Source: Acidimicrobiaceae bacterium (lineage in GTDB: Bacteria; Actinomycetota; Acidimicrobiia; Acidimicrobiales; Palsa-688). From it: a DNA stretch of 9,764 nucleotides. This document shows positions 5,512 through 9,764 of this stretch, in pieces. Position numbers and translations under genes: made by a program. Each line of letters begins with the position of its first letter. Positions within the stretch are counted from its first letter, which is position 1. Below the pieces are notes generated by a model. It was not told the DNA's origin. It worked only from the letters and a program-made list of their open reading frames with translations, and ran no database searches. The DNA lies in NCBI GenBank assembly GCA_003158835.1, contig PMLI01000191.1, forward strand, positions 1 to 9,764, written 5' to 3'.

Positions 5512-6435
5512 ATGAACCCCGAGGAAGCGCAAAGGGCGGTTGTGCCGCTGGGCCGCGACGGCCGGCCCAAACCGTTGCGGCGGCTCCGGGTAAGGCCCGC
5601 CAGCACGTTGAAGGAAGAGCACGAGCAGGTGCTCGCCCTGCTGAGCCAGAACTTCTGCCGGCTTTTCGCGGCCGACCTGTCCAGCTTGGTCGGTTCGGAG
5701 GTCGAGATGACCCTCGCACCCGTTCAGCAGTGGTCGTGGGACGACCTGCTCAACGCCTTGCCGGAGCCTTACTGCGCCGCTCGGCTTTCCATGCCACCTA
5801 TCGCCGGCACCGGGCTCATAGTCCTCGAGGTCCCCATGGCCATGGCCATCGTGGAGAAGCTGCTCGGGGGGGCCGGCGTCGCTCAAGAGCCGGCTGAGCC
5901 CCTCACCGAGGTCGAGCTGGCACTGCTCGGTGAAGTTCATCAGCACGCCGTCGGCGACCTGGCGGAGGCCCTTTCGCTGCTGGTCGAGACCCAGCCCGTC
6001 GTCGCCCGGCAGGAAGGCCGCCTACAGCTGATCCGGGCTTCAGCCGCCCGCAGCCTGCTGATCGCTCTGGAATTCGAGATAAGCATGAAGGAGGCCGCCG
6101 GCCATCTTCGCATCGCCATCCCGGCACCGGGCCTGCTGAGCAAGCTAGAGGCGTTCTCGGGCACTTCGGCCGCTCCTACGTCGCTGGCCGACACCGGCCG
6201 CCTGGGCAACTGCACCCTGGAGACCTCAGTACGTTTCAATAAGACGGCCCTGGCGTCGCGCCGGCTCGTCGAACTGGCGCCCGGCGACGTCGTCGTGCTC
6301 GACCACCGCACCAACGAACCGCTCACGCTGTTCGTCGGGACCGTGCCCTATCTCTCCGTGCTCGCCGGTCGGCGAGGCGCCCAAAAAGCGTTTGCCGTCG
6401 TCGGTCCCCCGGGCAAGAAAGGAGCAGGACTTTGA
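5512..6435 (+). CDS. fliM: Flagellar motor switch protein FliM, lacking the N-terminal CheY-docking motif
   Basis: FliM is the middle layer of the C-ring; it normally binds phosphorylated CheY and sets rotation direction. This 307-residue protein has the core: STLKEEHEQVLALLSQNFCR and LFAADLSSLVGSEVEMTLAP (about 31-70), the middle domain with IVEKLLGGAG (GGxG at 119-122), and a C-terminal SpoA domain at about 230-298 (LGNCTLETSVRFNKTALASR, LAPGDVVVLDH). The N-terminus starts MNPEEAQRAVVPLGRDGR and shows no EIDALL-like CheY-binding motif. An in-frame TGA at 5503-5505 rules out a longer start, so the absence is not a mis-called start. The ribosome binding site is weak (GAAGG at about 5504-5508, very close to the ATG). 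The stop overlaps the fliN start. FliM-FliN adjacency supports the identity. Confidence 0.93.
   Translation: MNPEEAQRAVVPLGRDGRPKPLRRLRVRPASTLKEEHEQVLALLSQNFCRLFAADLSSLVGSEVEMTLAPVQQWSWDDLLNALPEPYCAARLSMPPIAGTGLIVLEVPMAMAIVEKLLGGAGVAQEPAEPLTEVELALLGEVHQHAVGDLAEALSLLVETQPVVARQEGRLQLIRASAARSLLIALEFEISMKEAAGHLRIAIPAPGLLSKLEAFSGTSAAPTSLADTGRLGNCTLETSVRFNKTALASRRLVELAPGDVVVLDHRTNEPLTLFVGTVPYLSVLAGRRGAQKAFAVVGPPGKKGAGL
6418..6424 (+). promoter_or_regulatory. Ribosome binding site that selects the TTG start of fliN
   Basis: AAAGGAG lies 7 bases before the TTG at 6432 but 19 bases before the first ATG (6444). Good spacing therefore favours TTG. The TTG overlaps the fliM stop as TTGA, a typical coupling arrangement. 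Confidence 0.85.
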
Positions 6436-7184
6436 GCGTCGACATGGATTTGGCCGTGACCGGTCCCGCCGCCTGTGAAGCCACGGCCCTCGTCGCGGAG
6501 GCTCTTGGTCTCGAAGCGCGGCCGGGCGAGGGCTTCGACCTATGGGGCCAAGAGCCGGACAACGCCGTCGAAGCCGTACCCAAAGGAGCCACGGTCTGGA
6601 CCGCAGACCTCGTGGGGACCGTCGGACCGTGCGGCGAGATAGCCCTGGCCCTGCCGCCGGGTGCCCAGGTTCCCGAGGAAGCCACGGTGGCGTCCGCCCT
6701 GGCCCGCAGCCTGTCCGCCCTGAACGGCCCTCTGGGGGCGGCACAGGTCGGAGAGGTGAAGCGCGCCGGCGCCGAGGCCCTGACCGCGGCCCGCGCCGGC
6801 CATCGTGCCCTGGCCGTGCCCCTGCTGGTCGGGCGCCAGCCCGCCCCGGGGGGCAGGCACGCCGGCCTATTGGTGCTCATAACCCCCGTCGCTCAGGTGG
6901 TAGCCGAACTCCCCCACCTCGACCCCTCGCCGGGCCCCAGCCCGGCCCGCTCCATCGCCGCCTTCGGCGAGGTGGAGATGACCGTCAGCGTGGAACTGGG
7001 CCGCACCAAGATCCCTATCCGCGACCTGCTCAGCATCCACAACGGCGCCGTGGTCCAGTTGGACAGGGCCGTCACCCACCCGGTCGACGTCTTTGTCCAG
7101 GGGACGTTGATCGCCCGGGGCGAGGTCGTCGTGGTCGACGAGTGCTTCGCCGTCCGTGTCACAGAACTCTTGACGGGAGACTGA
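6432..7184 (+). CDS. fliN: Flagellar motor switch protein FliN/FliY type, with a large N-terminal extension
   Basis: FliN forms the base of the C-ring and docks export cargo complexes. Its SpoA domain is at residues 178-250: FGEVEMTVSVELGRTKIPIR, DLLSIHNGAVVQLDRAV, then VDVFVQGTLIARGEVVVVDE. A minimal FliN is about 80-140 residues; this one has 250. Residues 1 to about 160 form an extra domain rich in Ala, Leu and Gly (for example GEIALALPPGAQVPEEATVA and ALARSLSALNGPLG), then a Pro-rich linker (about 163-176, PSPGPSPARS). In Bacillus-type FliY the corresponding place holds a CheC-like phosphatase domain, but I cannot see the CheC active-site pattern, so the domain may be a degenerate relative or something else. 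Start is TTG, overlapping the fliM stop, chosen by the spacing to AAAGGAG. The symbol fliY would be equally defensible. Confidence 0.9.
   Translation: MSVDMDLAVTGPAACEATALVAEALGLEARPGEGFDLWGQEPDNAVEAVPKGATVWTADLVGTVGPCGEIALALPPGAQVPEEATVASALARSLSALNGPLGAAQVGEVKRAGAEALTAARAGHRALAVPLLVGRQPAPGGRHAGLLVLITPVAQVVAELPHLDPSPGPSPARSIAAFGEVEMTVSVELGRTKIPIRDLLSIHNGAVVQLDRAVTHPVDVFVQGTLIARGEVVVVDECFAVRVTELLTGD
7175..7179 (+). promoter_or_regulatory. Ribosome binding site of fliO
   Basis: GGGAG inside the last codons of fliN lies 8 bases before the TTG at 7188. It supports a TTG start three bases after the fliN stop. No ATG or GTG lies nearer that would keep the membrane helix complete. Confidence 0.7.
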
Positions 7185-7187
7185 GAA

Positions 7188-7706
7188 TTGGGCAGCGTCC
7201 TGGAGCTGGCCGTGCGGCTCGTGATCTCGATGGCTGCGGTCATGGCGGTCATGGCGCTGGCCGCCCGCGTGGTGCGCAGGCGCCAGGGCGTCGGGCCTCT
7301 ATTGCCGGCGCACCGAGGCCTGGCTACGAGCCGGGAGGGCCGTCCCGGCAGTACCCGCGCCCGAAAGGCGCGACCCGATCTGCCCGTCGAGGTCCTCTAC
7401 CGCCGGCCACTGGCCAAGGGTGCGGCGGTGTCGCTGGTCCAGGCGACGGGCAGGATGTTCCTTCTGGGCGTGACAGAGCAGTCGGTCACGCTGCTGGCCG
7501 AACTACCCGGGCCAGGCGCGTCCAGCGCCACGGCCGCCCCCGAGCAGGGGACCGTCGACGGCTCGGTCAACCTGACAGACGTAGACGAATGGCAACAGAA
7601 CGGCCGGATGCCGTTCTGCGAACGGGGCCCCGCCGGAGGGGAGACCTCGGAGAAGGCATGGAAGCTCGCCCTCGACTCGCTGCGGGAGCGCACGGTACGC
7701 AGGTAG
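7188..7706 (+). CDS. fliO: Flagellar biosynthetic protein FliO
   Basis: FliO is a small membrane protein that helps assemble the FliP ring of the export gate and is the least conserved gate gene. The 172-residue product has one N-terminal membrane helix at about 4-29 (VLELAVRLVISMAAVMAVMA), then an Arg-rich stretch typical of a cytoplasmic side. The conserved core is at about 65-106: LPVEVLYRRPLAKGAAVSLV followed by GRMFLLGVTEQSVTLLAEL, matching the family's 'lgVT...v.ll' finish. The remaining 65 residues are polar and not recognisable. The start is TTG. The position between fliN and fliP is the standard one and adds much of the confidence. Confidence 0.92.
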   Translation: MGSVLELAVRLVISMAAVMAVMALAARVVRRRQGVGPLLPAHRGLATSREGRPGSTRARKARPDLPVEVLYRRPLAKGAAVSLVQATGRMFLLGVTEQSVTLLAELPGPGASSATAAPEQGTVDGSVNLTDVDEWQQNGRMPFCERGPAGGETSEKAWKLALDSLRERTVRR

Positions 7707-7711
7707 CTCCC

Positions 7712-7744
7712 GCGCTCCACGGTCACACCTGGCAAACGGAGCGC
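7712..7744 (+). promoter_or_regulatory. Inverted repeat covering the fliP ribosome binding site
   Basis: GCGCTCC (7712-7718) is the exact reverse complement of GGAGCGC (7738-7744), with a 19-base loop. The right arm contains the fliP Shine-Dalgarno GGAG (7738-7741), 4 bases before the ATG. The left arm starts 5 bases after the fliO stop (7704-7706), within reach of a terminating ribosome. It could couple fliP translation to fliO. Not tested; a 7-base match can also arise by chance in GC-rich DNA. Confidence 0.4.
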
Positions 7745-7745
7745 C

Positions 7746-8675
7746 ATGCTGAAAATCCAAAGACTGGGGCCGCTCCTAGCCGGAGCGGCACTGGCGGCGG
7801 GCATGGTGCTCGCCGTGGCCAGCCTGGCCTGGGCCGGGAGTGCCACGGCGAGCACCGTCCCGGCTACCGCAGTTCCCGCCGCCACCACCACCTACCTGGC
7901 GGCGGGAGAAGTGGGCTCGGGCACGTCGACCGGCGCCCAAACGCCCGTGACGGCGGCTCAGCCCGACAGCCCCGAAACGCCTGGCTCGCCCGCCGGCACG
8001 ACCAGCAGTGGCTCTTCGGGCGGCACTGTCTCGGTGAACCTGGGCGGGAGCCTGAACAAACCGAGCGAGAGCATCACCATCATCATCGGCCTGACGCTGC
8101 TGGCCGTGGCCCCGTCCCTGCTCATCCTGCTCACCAGTTTTACCCGGATAGTCATCGTGCTTTCGTTGACACGCCAGGCCCTCGGTTTGCAAAGCGTGCC
8201 CCCGAACCAGCTCCTGGCCGGTCTGGCCCTGTTCTTGTCTCTCTTCGTAATGTCGCCGGTCATCGGCAAGGTGAACACCGAGGCGGTCCAGCCCTACCTG
8301 GCCGGCAAGATAACGGCCGAACAGGCTTACACCGATGCCCAGGCCCCTCTCAAGTCGTGGATGCTCAAGCAGACACAAGCGGACGACCTGGCTCTGTTCG
8401 AAAAGGGCAAGAAGCCGGCGTCACCGGCATCATTGCCCATGGCGGCCGTGGTGCCGGCCTTCGCCCTGTCCGAGATGCGCTCGGCCTTTATCATCGGCTT
8501 CGTCATATTCGTGCCGTTCCTCGTCATCGATCTGGTCGTGAGCTCCACGCTCATGTCTTTGGGCATGATGATGCTCCCGCCCTCCCTGGTTTCGTTGCCG
8601 TTCAAGTTGTTACTTTTCGTCCTCGTCGACGGCTGGGCGCTGGTCGTCCAATCCCTCCTGGCGAGTTTCCATTGA
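7746..8675 (+). CDS. fliP: Flagellar export gate protein FliP with signal peptide and long Ser/Thr/Pro linker
   Basis: FliP forms the pentameric core of the export gate with FliQ and FliR. The 309 residues are longer than the usual 210-260. A signal peptide is visible at about 1-30 (LLAGAALAAGMVLAVASLAW, cleavage plausible after Ala30), as in many FliP proteins. Residues about 31-95 are a low-complexity Ala/Thr/Ser/Pro/Gly segment that accounts for the extra length. The core then follows: ITIIIGLTLLAVAPSLLILL, TSFTRIVIVLSLTRQALG, PPNQLLAGLALFLSLFVMSP, then FALSEMRSAFIIGFVIFVPF, LVIDLVVSSTLMSLGMMMLP and SLPFKLLLFVLVDGWALVV. All signature segments are present. The ATG at 7746 has GGAG at 7738-7741. 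The stop codon sits inside a tandem repeat. Confidence 0.98.
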   Translation: MLKIQRLGPLLAGAALAAGMVLAVASLAWAGSATASTVPATAVPAATTTYLAAGEVGSGTSTGAQTPVTAAQPDSPETPGSPAGTTSSGSSGGTVSVNLGGSLNKPSESITIIIGLTLLAVAPSLLILLTSFTRIVIVLSLTRQALGLQSVPPNQLLAGLALFLSLFVMSPVIGKVNTEAVQPYLAGKITAEQAYTDAQAPLKSWMLKQTQADDLALFEKGKKPASPASLPMAAVVPAFALSEMRSAFIIGFVIFVPFLVIDLVVSSTLMSLGMMMLPPSLVSLPFKLLLFVLVDGWALVVQSLLASFH

Positions 8676-8753
8676 CGCAGTTCCCATTGACGCAGTTCCC
8701 ATTGACCGGGCCCCCATTGGCCGGGCCCCCACTAACGAGCCTCCCATGAAAGA
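8664..8753 (+). repeat. 15-bp tandem repeat over the fliP stop, about six units
   Basis: Units start at 8664, 8679, 8694, 8709, 8724 and 8739. The first contains the end of fliP (AGTTTCCATTGACGC, Ser-Phe-His-stop). Units 2 and 3 are near copies; units 4 and 5 have changed at both ends (GGCCCCCATTGGCCG, GGCCCCCACTAACGA); unit 6 is the most diverged. Because 15 is a multiple of three, the fliP frame meets TGA at 8673, 8688 and 8703, TGG at 8718 and TAA at 8733. The array fills most of the fliP-fliQ gap. It reads as expansion from the 3' end of fliP, with divergence increasing away from the gene. Confidence 0.9.
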
Positions 8754-8765
8754 GCGGGGCACCAA

Positions 8766-9038
8766 ATGAACGACACCACCGTCATAGAGATCGCCCTGCG
8801 CATGTTGACCGTCACCGGCGAGCTGGCTGCGCCCATGCTCTTGACGGCCCTGACCATAGGCCTCGCCATCGCTCTCATACAGTCCATCACCTCGATCCAG
8901 GAAGTGACCCTGACTTTCGTCCCCAAGATGGCCGGGGTATCGCTCGCCATCATCGTGGCCGGGCACTGGATGCTCAGTACGCTCGTCAGTTTCACCGACC
9001 AGCTCTTCGCGATGGTCCCCCAATTGGTGAGCTCCTGA
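8766..9038 (+). CDS. fliQ: Flagellar export gate protein FliQ
   Basis: FliQ is the small two-helix subunit that wraps the FliP-FliR core of the export gate. Its 90 residues equal the family length. Helix 1 is about residues 18-40 (ELAAPMLLTALTIGLAIALI), followed by the signature QSITSIQEVTLTFVPKMAGV, and helix 2 is about 56-76. The ATG at 8766 follows the repeat array; only a weak purine stretch (AAAGAGCGGGG, about 8749-8759) precedes it. An ATG in the last repeat unit (8746) opens a seven-codon frame whose TGA overlaps the fliQ ATG as ATGA; whether it is used is unknown. Confidence 0.97.
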   Translation: MNDTTVIEIALRMLTVTGELAAPMLLTALTIGLAIALIQSITSIQEVTLTFVPKMAGVSLAIIVAGHWMLSTLVSFTDQLFAMVPQLVSS

Positions 9039-9047
9039 TAGGGAGCT
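9030..9047 (+). promoter_or_regulatory. Inverted repeat at the fliQ stop covering the fliR ribosome binding site
   Basis: AGCTCC (9030-9035), in the last codons of fliQ, is the exact reverse complement of GGAGCT (9042-9047). The six-base loop TGATAG contains the fliQ stop (TGA) followed at once by TAG in frame. The right arm holds most of the fliR Shine-Dalgarno GGGAG (9041-9045), 8 bases before the GTG start. A ribosome finishing fliQ would open the stem, so fliR translation may depend on fliQ translation. This is inference from base pairing only. Confidence 0.45.
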
Positions 9048-9053
9048 GCCATA

Positions 9054-9764
9054 GTGACTTTCGCGTTCGCGGCCGGACCGTTTTTCGCGTTCATGCTGGC
9101 GCTGGTGCGGGCCAGCGCCTGGCTGAGCTTCGTCCCGCCCTTTTCCTCGAAAGCCATCCCCAGCGTCGTGCGCCTCGGCCTGGCCTCCGCCCTGGCCCTG
9201 GCGGCCAGCTCCCAGTTGAGCGGTGCCCGAGGCCTGGCCGTAGGCGTCAGCAGCTTGAGCACGGCCGGCTTCATCTCCGACCTGGTTCTTCAGGCGGCGA
9301 CTGGCGCCGTGCTCGGGTTCATCACCTCGTTGTTGCTCTCCGTGCTGAGCGCGGCGGGAGCCCTGACGGACATGACGAGCGGGCTGGCGGCAGCAACCAT
9401 CTTCGACCCGATCAGCGGGACGGCGAACCCGGTGACTGCCAACATCTACAACGTGATGATGACCACTCTGCTGTTCGCCACCGGGGGCGACTTGCTCATC
9501 GTGAAGGGTTTCATGACGTCCTTCCAGGCGGTGGGCTTGACGGCCAAGAGCGTCGGCCTCCTCGGTACCACGCTCCTGTCCGAGACCGGTTTCTTCTTCC
9601 TGGCGGCCGTCGAGATCGCGGCGCCTGTGCTCGGGGCCATGTTCCTGGCCTACGTCGCCTTCGGCTTGCTGACCCGCAGCGCCCCTCAACTGAACGTGAT
9701 GTCACTCGGTTTTGCCATCAACATCGCGCTCGCTCTCGTCGTCGTCGCCGCCTGCCTGCCGATG
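9054..9764 (+). CDS. fliR: Flagellar export gate protein FliR, N-terminal part (3' end outside window)
   Basis: FliR is the single-copy subunit that completes the FliP5-FliR core of the export gate. The frame is open from GTG 9054 to the window end (237 codons, about 90 percent of a usual FliR). It starts MTFAFAAGPFFAFMLALVRA, then SAWLSFVPPFSSKAIPSVVR, with the typical Arg and Pro-Pro-Phe region. Hydrophobic helices alternate through the rest. Family blocks include LFATGGDLLIVKGFMTSFQA (usually 'l.l.gghh..i..l..Sf') and VEIAAPVLGAMFLAYVAFGL followed by LTRSAPQLNVMSLGF. GTG is chosen because GGGAG lies 8 bases upstream and it falls at the expected N-terminus; the first ATG (9093) would delete the first 13 residues and part of helix 1. 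It directly follows fliQ, as usual; flhB would be expected next. Confidence 0.96.
   Translation, partial: MTFAFAAGPFFAFMLALVRASAWLSFVPPFSSKAIPSVVRLGLASALALAASSQLSGARGLAVGVSSLSTAGFISDLVLQAATGAVLGFITSLLLSVLSAAGALTDMTSGLAAATIFDPISGTANPVTANIYNVMMTTLLFATGGDLLIVKGFMTSFQAVGLTAKSVGLLGTTLLSETGFFFLAAVEIAAPVLGAMFLAYVAFGLLTRSAPQLNVMSLGFAINIALALVVVAACLPM

Noticed and set aside
6542..8749. Plus-strand open frame of 735 codons across fliN, fliO and fliP
   Set aside because: It crosses three genes with clear families in another frame and encodes Arg/Gly/Pro-rich sequence typical of an out-of-frame read of GC-rich DNA. Its repetitive C-terminus only reflects the 15-bp array at the fliP stop.
8610..9689. Minus-strand open frame of 359 codons opposite fliQ and fliR
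   Set aside because: It overlaps FliQ and FliR, which are recognisable. The reverse product is rich in Gly, Gln, His and Arg and has no domain I know.

Overview
The window is one continuous, plus-strand block of flagellar genes from a GC-rich bacterium. The order is fliK (5' end cut off), flgD, flgE, flbD (interrupted by a stop codon), motA, motB, fliL, fliM, fliN, fliO, fliP, fliQ and fliR (3' end cut off). The strong G/C preference at third codon positions, the short FlgD, the separate FliO and FliP, and this gene order fit a motile high-GC actinobacterium, possibly of the Acidimicrobiia type. That placement is inference from composition and gene order, not from a marker gene.

Layout. Bases 1-2760 carry the hook-assembly genes: hook-length control (FliK), hook cap (FlgD) and hook (FlgE). 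Bases 2761-3003 are the largest non-coding stretch (243 bases). It begins with a GC-rich foldback right after flgE and continues with AT-richer sequence holding two short perfect dyads, and is the best place for a transcription boundary and a new promoter. Bases 3004-6435 carry flbD, the stator pair motA-motB, fliL and the switch gene fliM. Bases 6432-9764 carry fliN and the export-gate genes fliO, fliP, fliQ and fliR. Most junctions are overlaps or gaps of a few bases, as in a translationally coupled operon. No stretch over 300 bases lacks a gene, and I see no tRNA, rRNA, CRISPR array, insertion sequence or minus-strand gene.

How the genes work together. FliO, FliP, FliQ and FliR build the membrane export gate. 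Hook subunits (FlgE) leave through it and are capped by FlgD until FliK signals that the hook is long enough. MotA and MotB form the proton-driven stator, FliL sits at the stator, and FliM and FliN form the switch (C-ring) that the stator pushes on.

The window is mostly a textbook flagellar operon and I do not see an undescribed system. The points that deserve a second look are: an in-frame TAA in the middle of flbD, with the rest of the FlbD reading frame intact and ending one base before motA; short tandem duplications at three separate gene junctions (after flgD, over the fliL stop and over the fliP stop); a FliM without the usual N-terminal CheY-docking motif, next to a FliN with a large extra N-terminal domain; and inverted repeats that could cover the ribosome binding sites of fliP and fliR.
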